64,000 nucleotides of DNA from Arcuatula senhousia (GCA_963971305.1 OZ020309.1:11029001-11093000); one strand, 5' to 3'; counted from the stretch's first letter, positions 44,380 through 56,840 are shown. Notes: generated by a model from the sequence alone, not told the origin. A program made the numbers and translations.

Positions 44380-46400
44380 TACATACAATAAAATTACCTA
44401 CTATGTACTGGATATCAAAATTACACAAAAACCCATATAAATCCCGTTTAACTCAGCATCAAGTAAATGTTCCTTAACCAATATTTCTAAAGTCTTGTCT
44501 CTTGCTTTAACTACAATGAAAGAATTTATCATCCGATACTGTGATAAAATTTTCGAAAATAGTGGAATAAATCATTTTTGGAGTGTTAAAAATTCTCTTG
44601 ATGTTTTAGACAAACTTCGGGCATTTGAAAATACTTTTCAATCCATAGACAGCTATGACTTTTCCACTTTATATACTAATCTACCTCACAATCTTATCAA
44701 AAAGAAATTTGAATTATTAATTTAATGGTGCTTTGACAAATCTAAAAGTGACTACATCTGTTCTAAAGTGTCACAAGTATTTAGTAAATCGTTTTTTAGT
44801 AACGATTGGACCGATTGGATTGTTAATTGGACCGACATAGAAGTTATTACTGCATTAAACTTTCTTTTAGATAATATTTACATCCGGTTCGGTAAACAAA
44901 TATATCGCCAGGTCATTGGTATTCCAATGGGAACCAATTGTGCTCCACTCATAGCTGATCTTTTTTTATATTGTTACGAATCACAGTTTATGGCCAAGCT
45001 ACAAAAAGACCCAAACAAAAACCACCTTATCGAAACTTTTAACAATACATATAGGTACTTAGATGACATACTTGCTCTAAACAACCCCACATTCTCAAAT
45101 TTAATAAATGATATATATCCTAAATAAATTAACCCTTAATAAAGCAAACTCGACCGACAGTAGATGTCCATTTCTAGATTTGGACTTAAGCATTATCAAT
45201 GGTAGATTACACACAAAAGTATATGATAAACGGAATGACTTTTCATTCCCAATTGTTAATTTTCCGTTTCTTGAAGGAGACGTACCATTAGCTCCAGCTT
45301 ACGGGGTATACATTTCACAATTAGTCAGGTATGCTCGCATTTGCTTACATGTCTGATTTTAATGATAAAAACCGTTTTATTACAGAAAAATTGCTAAAAC
45401 AAGGTTACCATTACCACAAATTAGTCAAATCTTTTACAAAATTTGCACATAAATATGGACATCTCATTGGAAAATTTGACAGTACACGTAGATTTCTGAT
45501 TGTTAAAGGAATATCACATCCTGATTTTTATAGCAATGTAGTTTATAAAGCACAAAAAATCAAAAACAACCTTATGGAAATTAAAAACTGGTTTAAAAAC
45601 CTTTTGAAAAAAGGATACGAATTCAATGTTTTAGTAAAATCTTTGCATTTGGTATGATTTGGCAGAAATATTGATAGCTTGATAGTAACTTTAAAACGTT
45701 AAATTTTCACTTTTTATCCACTGTTTTATTTATAAGCACCACAGCGATCAAGTATGTCGGTTCTGTATGGTGATACAACTCTTAATCATTCATTGTTTTG
45801 ACGTGGGGTGTCGGATTTAGAACTGATGTATTTGATTCTTTTACATCAATCGATAAATGTTTCTTAGCTAGTTGTCAGTAACTACGAGTGTTCTCAAGAG
45901 AGTTCCTCCTTGTCTTGTTGTTTTCGTACAGTATTTTGTCTTAGGTTCTCTCTTGTTGAATTAAACTTTTGTCAATTGAGTTTTACAGTGTGTTTTATAT
46001 GTAGCTTTGTGCAAGCTTATCAATAAGGGGAAGGTTGGATCGAAAAACTAGTTTAACCCCGACACATTTTATATGAGCCTGTCCTAAGCCAGGAATCTTT
46101 ACCAAAGCCTTTGTTTGTCCTTGCCACTCTATGTAAACTGTTTTATGTCAAGAATTGGGTCTTTCGTTGATGATTTAGGGATTGATTTAGAAACTTTTGT
46201 ATTGTATTATAAGTCTTGGGCCAATGCAACGGTAAGCAGTGACCTATGGTCATGTTGAAGACTGCTTGCTGTTTTCCGTTGTGATTTTTTGAATTGCTGT
46301 TTGTTTATGTTTGTTGTGTCGCGTACACTTATTCCACATCTCAATATCGTCTATTGATTTGAATGCTGCTGATGAGAAGTTACTCAGTGAAATAGGCATG
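44380..46400 (+). mobile_element. Penelope-like element, second subfamily, frameshifted
   Basis: Reverse transcriptase pieces lie in four frames: 44495-44725 (YDFSTLYTNLPHNLI, motif A), 44768-45127 (QVIGIPMGTNCAPLIADLFL and a YLDD motif C), 45108-45356 (CPFLDLDLS, YDKRNDFSFPIVNFPFLEGD) and 45331-45657 (LLKQGYHYHKLVKSFTKF). Several indels and stops break it. The coding part ends with no GIY-YIG endonuclease. The tail (45660-46400) contains AAGGGGAAGGTTGGATCG, GTTTAACCCCGACACATTTT and GTGTCGCGTACACTTATTCC and is the family of the reversed tail at 100-620. Confidence 0.85.
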
Positions 46401-47585
46401 ATTGTATAGAATATTTAGATAAATCGTCTGTTATACCCGCTTTGGTACTCAGTATTAATGTAACACCAGATTTCCATACATTTGAAAACTGAAGGATTGC
46501 TATATCAGCTCTATATTTGATATAATTATATTATAATATATAAACCAATTCGACAATATATCTGTATATGGCGACTCCATCACAACCAAAGCCACAAAAG
46601 GAAAATCTAGTGAACATTTACCATTTAAGATTTAGCGAAGTACTGAAGTCATTAAGGAAGTCATTTACAACCATAAAAACACACTTAACATCGTCCGAAA
46701 TGCTCTTATTTGAACCAGGTGAAAACATTCATAATTTAAAATTTAAGTAAATGTGCTGTACTCAGACAAAAACAATTAATAAACTAAGGATGTTTGAGCG
46801 TCAGCTTTTGAGTTTTCAGACATTTTTTTCATCAAAATCAGGCAAAAGTGTATGCACAGTAATCCCATTTTTGTTTTGTTTAAGGTCTTCATTACATCAT
46901 AAAGATCGGTTTTACATTTTTTTCTTCAAATTCTAATAATTGTTTTCTAACGTATAAACAGCTGCACTATGCTAATGTTAAAAATATGTGGATTAAAAAG
47001 GCATGCATAAAACATTGGGGTTTTCGTGGCATAACGACACAGAGTTAAATAATCTGAAAAGGCCAAGAAAATGTAATTAACAATGATCCTGACTGATTAC
47101 AGTCCCTTAGCAAATGTTGGATTCAACCTGATCAAATGAAGATCCCTTACGATCTTGTGTTCCATTATTTACCGAAAACAAGGTTGCATGAAAAAACATA
47201 CGAAATCTGTGTGACTAAAGCAGTGCTACAGAAAGCCAATACTTAATACAAACAACAACGACGATTGTAATTCTGTGAATTTTGTATAAATGACATATAG
47301 CAGAATAAAAAATGTTTATTGGCCGTATAGTTGTCTCATAACCTTTGCCTGAAAGCAAATCATCAATAAAAAGTTTTGAACTGCTGTTGGGTCGAAAATT
47401 AAAAACATTTGTTCATGACCTAGCATATTGTTTGTGATGTCAAATATACAAATGCTGGGACGCTTCAAATTGATAAGACGTTAATAACAAAAAGTGGGTA
47501 AGTACAACAATTTAAAGTGATTTTATTCTCGAATCATTCAATCTTAAAAAGGGTACAAGGTTTCCAACAAGCACAAGAACAGGTT
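46401..47585. other. Spacer, nothing recognised
   Basis: Two adjacent 60-codon frames at 46568-46936 have no recognised domain and no splice support. Confidence 0.35.
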
Positions 47586-47589
47586 CCAG

Positions 47590-48481
47590 GTCCCCCGCCC
47601 GTTGAACGTTATATTGTTGAAGGGGCATACTGACCTGAAAATCACTTACACCTTAGGGGACCCCTATAGGAGTCTGCATACAAAATTTCAGAACCCTAGG
47701 ATTAGTAGTTACTGAGAAAAGTGTTACGAAAAATTAACCATTGAGCCTATGGGAGAAAAAATGACTAAGTCGTTAAACAGGAAGTAGATGTCAGACTGCC
47801 CTGAAAATCACTTACACTTTAGGGGACCCCTATAGGAGTCTGCATACAAAATTTCAGAACCCTAGGATTAGTAGTTACTGAGAAAAGTGTTACGAAAATT
47901 TACCATTGAGCCTATGGGAGAAAAAATGACTAAGTCGTTTAACAGAGAGTAGATGTCAGACTGACCTGAAAATCACTTACACCTTGGGGGACCCCTATAG
48001 GAGTCTGCATACAAAATTTCAGAACCCTAGGATTAGTAGTTACTGAGAAAAGTGTTACGAAAAATTTACCATTGACCCTATGGGAGAAAAAATGACTAAG
48101 TCGTTAAACAGGAAGTAGATGTCAGACGGACCTGAAAATCACTTACACCTTAGGGCCCCCAATAGGAGTCTGCATACAAAATTTCAGAACCCTAGGATAA
48201 GTAGTTACTGAGAAAAGTGTTACGAAAAATTTACCATTGAGCCTATGGGAGAAAAAATGACTAAGTCGTTAAACAGGAAGTAGATGTCAGACTGACCTGA
48301 AAATCACTTACACCTTGGGGGACCCCTATAGGAGTCTGCATACAAAATTTCAGAACCCTAGGATTAGTAGTTACTGAGAAAAGTGTTACGAAAAAAGTGT
48401 GACGGACGCACGGACACACGGACGCACGGACGGACGGACACCGGCATTTCCAAGTCCCCGCTCCGCGTTGCGGCGGGGGAC
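47590..48481. mobile_element. MITE-like element carrying five 165-bp tandem units
   Basis: Units start at (G)ACCTGAAAATCACTTACACC at about 47632, 47798, 47963, 48129 and 48294, each with ACCCCTATAGGAGTCTGCAT and GTTACTGAGAAAAGTGTTAC. The left border GTCCCCCGCCC and right border GCGGCGGGGGAC are short inverted repeats. Before the right border stands a (GGAC)n-like run and a stem CCCCGCTCCGCGTTGCGGCG. The last unit is cut at GTTACGAAAAA. Confidence 0.7.
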
Positions 48482-48609
48482 AAAAATGCATACATTCATC
48501 TTTAAAAGCACCAAAAGAGTATAAAGGCGTCATCAAAACAAAACGCAAAAGACACTCAAGTATTGTTTGTCAGAGGCAATAGTCTTGGAAAAGATTTTTT
48601 TTAGATTGC

Positions 48610-49145
48610 ATTTCTACTATTTACCACATAGTCTTATCTGATAATACACCGGTTGACGATAGAACTCTCACAAGGAGTAACAACATTAGATAGTCGTGTT
48701 TTTTCCACTCATATCACGTTGAACCTACTTATAAAGCTACAAGTGTATAATTTATGTCATTTTTAACAACAGCATGACCGATGATATTAACCTTTCTTTT
48801 TCCCAAGAAGCGCCTTTGGAAGTACTGAATATTTCAGGCAACCGATTAAAATGCATTTCACATCTGTTTATGTGAAATCTGGTTTGTATGACATTTTGGA
48901 AAATCCCTTCGACACAAGGAGTTCTCCATTACCCTCTTGAAATGCTATAAAACACATTGTAAACGCTAGATTATTCTGCATCATTGAGACTTTGATGGAT
49001 ATTTATCTCTTTTAAAATCATGAACTGATTGACTTGCGAAATAATTGAATACTATTGGAGCTTCTGTGCAAAATCCAAGTGAAATAGGCAAACCGTTTTA
49101 CTGAAGTTTTGCTTAACAACAATTTAAATGCTAAAAGGTCATTTT
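48610..49145 (+). pseudogene. Fragment of an LRR receptor gene
   Basis: Decayed match to the middle of the LRR family. CTCTCACAAGGAGTAACAAC at 48664 matches the KSLQGMTALE region of the broken paralogue. Then, after a deletion, the frame at 48822 reads LEVLNISGNRLKCIS, matching LESLNISGNRL. Later GLYDILENPFDT and the IDLR.N-like segment appear in changed frames. There are many stops. The plus-strand fragment ends near 49145 where other sequence and a tandem array begin. Confidence 0.7.
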
Positions 49146-49189
49146 TTTATAAGGATAGCGGGGAGATATACTGCAAACTAATTCGATGT

Positions 49190-50195
49190 CTTAATGTCTA
49201 TAGGCCAAAAACACCTTTTTTCACCTTTAAAGGGCCATAACCCCTATAAGGGGTCATCTGACAACTTTGACTCAAAGAGACTTTTGTGGACCTTAGTGAG
49301 CTGAACATTTAAGCAAATAAACCTTTTCTCTATCTGCAATAGTTTTCATTCTATAAGCCAAAACACTATTTTTTTCGCCTTTAAGGGGCTGTAACCCCTA
49401 TATTGGTCATCTGACAACTTCGACCATATGGGCACTTTTGTAGAGCTAAATGAGCTGAACATTTAAGCAAGCTACAGCTTTTCTCCATCTGCAATAGTTT
49501 TCATTCTACAGGTCAAAAACACTCTATTTCACCTTTAAGGGACTGTAACCCCTATAAGGGGTCATCTGACAACTTTGACTCAAAGAGACTTTTGTGGACC
49601 TTAGTGAGCTGAACATTTAAGCAAATAAACCTTTTCTCTATCTGCAATAGTTTTCATTCTATAAGCCAAAACACTATTTTTTTCGCCTTTAAGGGGCTGT
49701 AACCCCTATATTGGTCATCTGACAACTTCGACCATATGGGCACTTTTGTAGAGCTAAATGAGCTGAACATTTAAGCAAGCAAAAGCTTTTCTCCATCTGC
49801 AATAGTTTTCATTCTACAGGCCAAAAACACCTTTTTTCACCTTTAAAGGGCCATAACCCCTATAAGGGGTCATCTGACAACTTTGACTCAAAGAGACTTT
49901 TGTGGACCTTAGTGAGCTGAACATTTAAGCAAATAAACCTTTTCTCTATCTGCAATAGTTTTCATTCTATAAGCCAAAACACTATTTTTTTCGCCTTTAA
50001 GGGGCTGTAACCCCTATATTGGTCATCTGACAACTTCGACCATATGGGCACTTTTGTAGAGCTAAATGAGCTGATCATTTAAGCAAGCTACAGCTTTTCT
50101 CCATCTGCAATAGTTTTCATTCTATGGGTAAAAACACTTTTTTTCACCTTTAAAAGGTCATTAACCCAATAAGGGGTCATATGACAACCTTCATT
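49190..50195 (+). repeat. Tandem array of GGGCCATAACCCC units, left part
   Basis: Monomers of about 154 bp (AAGGG.C.TAACCCCTATA, CATCTGACAACTTTGAC, TGAGCTGAACATTTAAGCAA, CTGCAATAGTTTTCATTCTA) alternate as A-B dimers. CTCAAAGAGACTTTTGTGG occurs at 49271, 49579 and 49888, a period of 308-309 bp. Confidence 0.85.
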
Positions 50196-51414
50196 TTCTA
50201 ATTTTATTACAGATATCTATCCTTCTGAATTAACCTTGAGCAAATCTAACTTCACCAGTGATAGATGTCCTTTTTTTAAATTTAGATTTAAGTATTATTG
50301 ACGGGAAATTACAAAGCAAAGTATATGATAAACGTGACGACTTTACCTTCCCTATTATAAATTTCCCTTTTCTTGAAGGAGATGTTCCACTAGCGCCGTC
50401 ATACGGGGTTTACATTTCAGAGTTAGTAAGATATGCTCGGGTCTGCAGTGGTGTTTCTGATTTTAATAAAAACACAATTCAGTAAAAAAAAAATTTAATT
50501 CTTGCATAAGTATCGATCTCTTATTGAAGAATTTAATTGTACATGTCGTTTTCTGATAGTGAAAGGAATATCACATCCTGAATTTTATGGTAATATTTTT
50601 TTAAAAATTTCATAAATTTAAAACCAATCCATTAAAAATGAAAAATTGGCTTCAAAATTTATTACGGAAAGGATATGAATTGAATATTTTGGTTAAATCT
50701 TTGAATTAAGTGTTTTTGGCAGAAGTATTGATAACTTGATACTTACTTTAAAACTTCCATAAACGTTTTTACTATTGTCATTTTTAAGCATTATAGTGAT
50801 CGAGCATGTCGGTTTTGTGTGATGACACTTCTCTAAATCATTATTGTTTGAAGTGTTGTGTCGGATTTAAAATCGATACGTTTGATTTTTTTACACCAGT
50901 CGATTGATGATTCTCAGCTAGCTGTCAGTAGCAGCGAGTGTTCTACAGAGAGTTGCCTTACCGTCATTTTGTTTGTTTTTTGACTTAGGTTCTCTCTAGT
51001 GGAATTTGACTTTGATCGAATTGATTTTTATTGTGTGTTTAGTTTTTATGTTTTGTCTAGGAATATTGATAGGGGGAAGGTTGGGCCGAAAAAAATAGTT
51101 TAACCCCGCCACATATTACATGTGCCTGTCCTAAGCCAGGAATCTTTGACAAAGCTTTCGTTTGTACTTGTATTTTTGATGTTTTCTGTTCTTTGTTTAA
51201 GAAGGGGTTCTATCTGTGACTATTTCAGGGCTGGATTTGAATTATATGTATTTTGTTAGACCATGGACCAATTGCAGAACCGCAAGCAGTGCCAAATGGC
51301 CTCGTTGAAGGCTGCCGGCGGTTGTCCGTTGTGTTTTTTTTTTCTTAATTGCGTTTAATTGTGGGCTATGTCGCGTACACTTATTCCACATCTCATTATT
51401 TTCTATTTGACCCT
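50196..51414 (+). mobile_element. Penelope-like element inserted in the tandem array
   Basis: Starts near ACAGATATCTATCCTTCTGA and covers the C-terminal reverse transcriptase (FLNLDLSIIDG, YDKRDDFTFPIINFPFLEGD, YGVYISELVRYAR), then frame breaks, then the tail with GATAGGGGGAAGGTTGGGCC and GTCGCGTACACTTATTCCAC. Array units lie on both sides. It is the same subfamily as the copy at 44.4 kb. Confidence 0.8.
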
Positions 51415-51850
51415 ATGGAGACTTTTGTAAAGCTAAATGAGCTGAACATTTAAGCAAGCAACAAGGGGTCATATGGGAACTTCGACCCAGAGAGACTTTT
51501 GTGGAGCTTAATGAGCTGAACATTTAAGCAAGCAACAGCTTTTCTCTATCTGCAATTGTTTTTAAATTATTGGGAGATAACACTTTTTTACCTGTAAAAG
51601 GCCATTACCCCTATAACGGATCATCTGACAACTTTGACCCTATGTAGACTTTGGTAAAGTTAATTGAGCTGAACATTTAAGCAAGCAACAGCTTTTCTGC
51701 ATCTGCAATAGTTTTCATTCTATAGACCAAAAACACTATGTTTTGCCTTTTAAGCCCTTTAAGTGGTCATCTGACAACTTCGACCCTATGGAGACTTTTG
51801 TAGAGCTAAATAAGCTGAACATTTAAGAAAGCTACAGCTTTTCTCTGAGA
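51415..51850 (+). repeat. Tandem array, right part
   Basis: Continues the monomers of 49190-50195 (GAGCTGAACATTTAAGCAAG, CAGCTTTTCTCTATCTGCAA) with more drift. The last monomer stops at GCTTTTCTCT. Confidence 0.8.
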
Positions 51851-52090
51851 ACGAATTGTTTTATATGTATTTTTTATCCGACTGTATTTTCAGCGTACAT
51901 GTTTTGTATAGTCAGAATTATAATAGCAGTATACCTCTTACATAGATTTTCTAATATATCTTTTTGAAATCTTTGAATTTTAACGAACAGTGTCAAATGA
52001 TATAAACAAGATTATGTAATAACTGCATTAAAATCATTTGTTGACAAGGAAGTGTTCAATTTTTAAGCTGAACAAAGCATAATGTATATT
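51850..52090 (-). pseudogene. LRR receptor gene: upstream region and first codons only
   Basis: The minus strand matches the upstream region of the broken LRR gene (38265-38505) block for block: GCTTTGTTCAGCTTAAAAAT, CACTTCCTTGTCAACAAA, ATTATAATTCTGACTA, TGTACGCTGAAAATACAGTC. At the start site it reads AACA ATT CGT TCT CAG where the paralogue has AACA ATG CGT TTT CAG, so the start codon is lost. Similarity ends after the fourth codon, directly at the tandem array. Confidence 0.75.
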
Positions 52091-52351
52091 GAGAATTTTT
52101 AATCATCCATGTCTTGTGCAAAGATTATTTATGTTATTTATAAAAGATTTGACATTCTCGGTGAAAGCATGATTCATGTCGATTTCGAATTTTTAGTGTA
52201 ATTACATTATGCTTTTCTGAACAAACATAAAGAACTTGTTGAATGATTTTATAGGTTTTAGAACTGGTTATTTTCATACTATTAAACTTTAAGGTCCAGA
52301 AATGATAATAATAAACTAGTGTTGACTGTGTTGAGGATGCCCAACACAAAA

Positions 52352-52659
52352 ATATCTCCCAAACGTGTGCATATTGTCATTCTACCCTTTTTACATCATA
52401 TCCTATTACACCATCATATAAAATCCCTATATACCAAGTTTTGTTGAAATTTAAACATTTTGACAAATTGCGCTTTTTTGGACCTGAAATATCACATTTT
52501 TGTAAATGACTCAAAAACCGTAAATATCTTCAAAATTATTGTTCATATTATTGAAGAGCTTCCTTTGCTCTATTAACCTACAGAATTTCAGAACCCTACA
52601 CACCTGGGTTACCGAGATGTTTGCAATGTCCTATAATTGACATAGTGTTTGGGAGATAT
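52352..52659. mobile_element. Possible MITE with ATATCTCCCAAAC ends
   Basis: ATATCTCCCAAAC at 52352-52364 is mirrored exactly by GTTTGGGAGATAT at 52647-52659. There is no coding frame inside. A target duplication was not clear. Confidence 0.5.
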
Positions 52660-54640
52660 AATTAAATCTTTTGGCCGGACGACCTAAAAGGCAAATAATT
52701 TTCTGTGTTCTACCATGTCCCCTTTCAATTTCAATGGTCGGATTCAAAAATTTCGTTTAAAAAAGTGAATTCAAATTATTTTTGGTACGAATAAATGTTT
52801 TTAGATCTATTGTATTCATTTTACATCTACAATACTTTGGATTTTATCTCACTTGAGTTTTATCAAATATTTGTTTTTGTTTACATGTTTAAGCATACAA
52901 AACCCATCGCTTCCGTCTGTTTAACTTAAGTTTTCGATGCTGATTGCATTTTATTTTTGTTGCTACAGTAGTTCACTCGTTTTTGGGATCATAATGTCCA
53001 GTATGTAAATGTTTGTTAGTTTGTGTGTACTTTTGACATTCGCATGAATAGCTTGTAATTTTAATCAAAATAAGCTGTAACATAGCTTCTTCAGAACACT
53101 TTTAACAGTTACGGCTTTCCTTTTTTGTACAAATATGAAATTGAATGAGTCTGGATTATAGCTTTCTGTTGTGCAGCAAGTGTTTGAATAAATGTTTTGT
53201 TCTGTGCATTATTTAAGTTTTCTATTACAGCACTAATGCTCAATGGTCGGACTACCAAATACTTTATCGAAAATTATAAACTACATGTGGTTATATCATA
53301 AGGACTAGTTACTTGAATTAACTATATTATTTCTTTTTATCACACATTTAGCAATTATAATGAACTTGTCCGCATGAATCAATCAGAGGTTCCCAAATAA
53401 TATTTTGCCTTAAAACATCAAGGCCTTGCATGCGAATGTGATGCTTTAAACTTTGCCTTTTAGGCAAATAAGATATGATGTGCATATGTTCAGGTATACT
53501 GCAATATATAACAATAAATCAATTGTTACTTTGAAAACGAACATTAAACAATCAATTCTTCATGTGAACGAACTAAATGTATATTATTAATTTCATAAGA
53601 ATTTATAACAATTGCACTTTTTATATGATAGAGTTGCCACAAATTCCTTTCTAATGCAATTCATTTTAAATTAAAAGGGAATTGTAAAGGACTTTTTGGT
53701 ATCATAGGAAAATTAAACATTTTGTGGTAAAAATATACCAAGGGACTTTTCATAAAATAATCAATTACATGGCCATAAATTAATCTCTTAGACACTCTCT
53801 CTGACATGATATTAGACTTTTTCGGAAACTATTATAGTCGTAGTCATACTCTTACTATGTTTAAATTCGTTAGGGGATGTGTCAAAACATTTTACGAAAA
53901 AAATTAAATGACTAGGTTCATCCCTTATGAACGGGCTCTTGAGAAGTTAATTTCGGGAAGAAGTTATTCAAAACAATGTTTTTCGTCTGCTTAAAAGCGA
54001 TTGGAATAAGCCCTTTGGAGCATTATGATGAAAAGATAATTTCTTGTTCAAAGAAAAACATTGACAAGCATGTTATATTTTATACATGTGTATAACGTCA
54101 ACAGACAAGACAAGGGTAATAAAAATAAGATAAAGCAATCATTCTTTTTAGAATGTCTAAAACTAGACAGAACAATTGCTGTTTACTTTTTTTAATCTAA
54201 TTCTCTTCAAGGGCGTTCTATTTCAAAGCTGTTGTCTACCATTTTCCCCCATTGTCATTGCCTTTGTTAAAAAAGTCTTCAGATTTTCAGCGTAAACAGA
54301 AGCCGGTAAAACCTGAGATAAAGGATTTTCTAAATTTTATCAATTCAAAACTGAACACAAACTTTTTTAAACGCATGCTAATTTTGAAGAGCAAAGAGTA
54401 TAGAAACGGTCCTAATTTCTTTGTGGTCGAGAGATTCTAGGTGCTGATATAAATATATGAAACAATCAACTACGAAATACAGGTAAAATTCCAAACACAG
54501 CATTGAAACTTATAAAGACGGCCTGTTCGCCCGTAATTAAGTTCGTCAGCTACCTGTTATCTGTATGTTGTTACTGGGATCTCAGTATCCCCCATTGTTA
54601 ACACGTTAACTCAAAAGCAGCATTGGCGAATTCAGCTATA
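52660..54640. other. A+T-rich spacer, nothing recognised
   Basis: The 62-codon frame at 54252-54440 has no recognised domain. No repeats were matched. Confidence 0.35.
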
Positions 54641-54644
54641 TCAG

Positions 54645-54960
54645 GTAATGAAAAGAGTGATACGATGAGCATGAAATGAGGAAAAGGGGCGGAAGGAGAG
54701 TTTTGATTGCCACTGAAAAAGGGATGGATAAGATCAGGCAGTTGAGCATCCTGCATGGGAATCCTACTCTTATGGAAATTTGCAGTAGGGTTATTTTACG
54801 TGCAAGGAACGTGACATTTTTACCTAACACGGTGACGGTGCACCGCTATGGTTGCCTGACGACCCTAAATTTATTATAACAGGTCTGTCCCCATTTCAAC
54901 CACCTGTGGCATAGGTCCCAGTTCCTTAAAGCGTTGACAACAAAGCCTTGTGTTGGCAAC
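54645..54960 (-). repeat. Possible diverged copy of repeat C
   Basis: GATGAGCATGAAATGAGG, AAAGGGGCGG, CACTGAAAAAGGGATGG and TTATTTTACGTGC follow the order seen in the reversed repeat C at 33.18-33.36 kb, but with much change. Confidence 0.35.
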
Positions 54961-55377
54961 GCAAGAGACTAAGCCTTATATCAGGCTTCCGAGCGCTCGT
55001 TATTAGACTTTTAACGACAAGCTTAGTACTATTATGGTCTAATTCGTCATCCAGAGCACGCGTGGTTCATATACGACCTACATGTTATATGTGCATTAAA
55101 ATAGATCTTAATAAATTGTGCCGACTTTTGCGTTTAAGATCATTTTTAACAAGACTAAGATTTTTTAAAACTGACATTGCCTTGTATGCGAAGCTGTTTA
55201 TAGATACAAATATAATTTTAAACTGCATGCCGGAATCCTTGCTTTTTATTTAATTCTTCTTATAGATCGCATAGTCACATTTAGCTTCTTGCCAACCTTA
55301 CCAGTGGTGCAATTTACTGTCATTTGGATTGAACATTGAAATGTTTTGAGAAAATCCACAGTATTTGCCACTGTAAT

Positions 55378-56840
55378 ATGAGTATGAATAGGACTATGAG
55401 TATGACTATGATGGTTTCCGAAAAAAAGTCTATCACTAAGTCAGACCTGGAAAAGGCAATAATACCACTGTATTGGTCAAGGTTTACGACCTCTGATCCT
55501 ATTGATGTTTTCCTTGAACAAAAAGTACCTGCTGCAATAACGCAGCTCATATCCTGTACAGGTAAATTTTTCAGTATGTGAGAAGCTTGACTACATTCTG
55601 CTTTATTAACCCCCTATTTAGACTTACAACTCAATGTGAGAAGTTTATTGTATACCATAAAAATAGAAGGTATGTCGATGTCAGTGTTCAATCATTGAAA
55701 GTCTCTTCATGTACTGTATAGTATGCTATGAAGGTAAATTTCCGAAAGATATCTGTCAAGAGATAATAAATTTAGGAGGAGATACCCCGAAAGCATATGA
55801 TTGACATGTATTGATCATTTCCGTACATATTGTCAAAAAACATCCCTGTAAAGATAAAATCTTTTTTACAAGTAGGAAGATGTTTCGAATATAAATTTAA
55901 CGGCATGGGCTCCCGTGGATGACAAATGACGCTTTTTCTATCAAACGCGCCTACAGAGAGAGTAAAAAGACAAATATTAAAACATATTCCTTCTATCTAA
56001 TTGCATATCTACCAAAAACCAGATTTTTCAAAAGAGGGTCTCAAGGCTTGAACTTGTGACTAGTAATACATGACACTATTAGAAAATATTTGTTACATGA
56101 TAAACAAATCTTATTCTTGAAAAAGAGTACAAAAATACATGAAAATAATTTTATTTTAAAAAAAGGTTTACATTCTAACATTTGATAATAGTATTATTAA
56201 TCAAAACAGATGCAACAAACTGCTTATCCTGAATGAAAATTAAAAAGTAAGGCATGTATTCATATGATATATAAATGCTGTAAAACATTTGAAAACAAAA
56301 GGTAAATGTTAATATGATTGAAAAGATCAATTCATACATTTCATATTAAAGAAAGGAACTACTTATCAAAACATAGCAAGTAGTAAGTTTTTGAAAGGAA
56401 ACTCGAAGGTCGTGGATGTACATGATTTTGAATACATGTAATGCAAACTACAGGGTTAGCAAATAGGTCATATTATTGGTTTTCACATTTAAGTTAACAG
56501 ATATATGGTGAAAATGGTCGAGTTTTGATTAAGACGATATGCACCTGAAAATAACAGTTTTTAAATTACCTTTCTTTAAAAACACTGAGTAAATTTGGTT
56601 TGGTGAACAAAAGCAATGTGCAGGAGATAATTTTACAGATATGCGCGTTTAGCGGGAAAAAAATATTGGTACAGTTGTGATTTTTCATTTGGATAACATT
56701 TGAAGTTTTGAAATTATAAAGCAGACAATATATTTTTTTTATTATTATTTCTTTCAGACATGTTATTGGAAAGTATGAAGGGTCGAGAAATTTTATATGT
56801 ATTTAAAAAGACAAAAAACGATTTATCGAATATTCTTTAA
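55378..56840 (+). CDS. Candidate small two-exon gene, function unknown
   Basis: Exon A runs from ATG 55378 (MSMNRTMSMT) to a GT donor after 55561 (TGTACAG/GTAAAT). Its conserved-looking part is KSDLEKAIIPLYWSRFTTSD, then PIDVFLEQKVPAAITQLIS. Exon B (56758-56840) follows a strong pyrimidine tract and TTTCAG and reads MLLESMKGREILYVFKKTKN followed by DLSNIL and a stop. Both junctions are phase 1 and join to a GAC codon, giving 88 residues. AATAAA follows at 56850. The start is uncertain: upstream sequence stays open to a TTG at 55336, and an earlier exon may exist. No family was recognised; there is no signal peptide or membrane segment. Phase agreement supports a gene, but chance cannot be excluded for so short a pair. 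Confidence 0.35.

Noticed and set aside
46568..46936. Two adjacent 60-codon frames
   Set aside because: No domain, no ribosomal or splice context; likely chance.
48261..48548. 95-codon minus frame rich in Cys and Val (SVRASVCPCVRH)
   Set aside because: It is a translation of the GGAC-rich end and tandem units of the element at 47590-48481.
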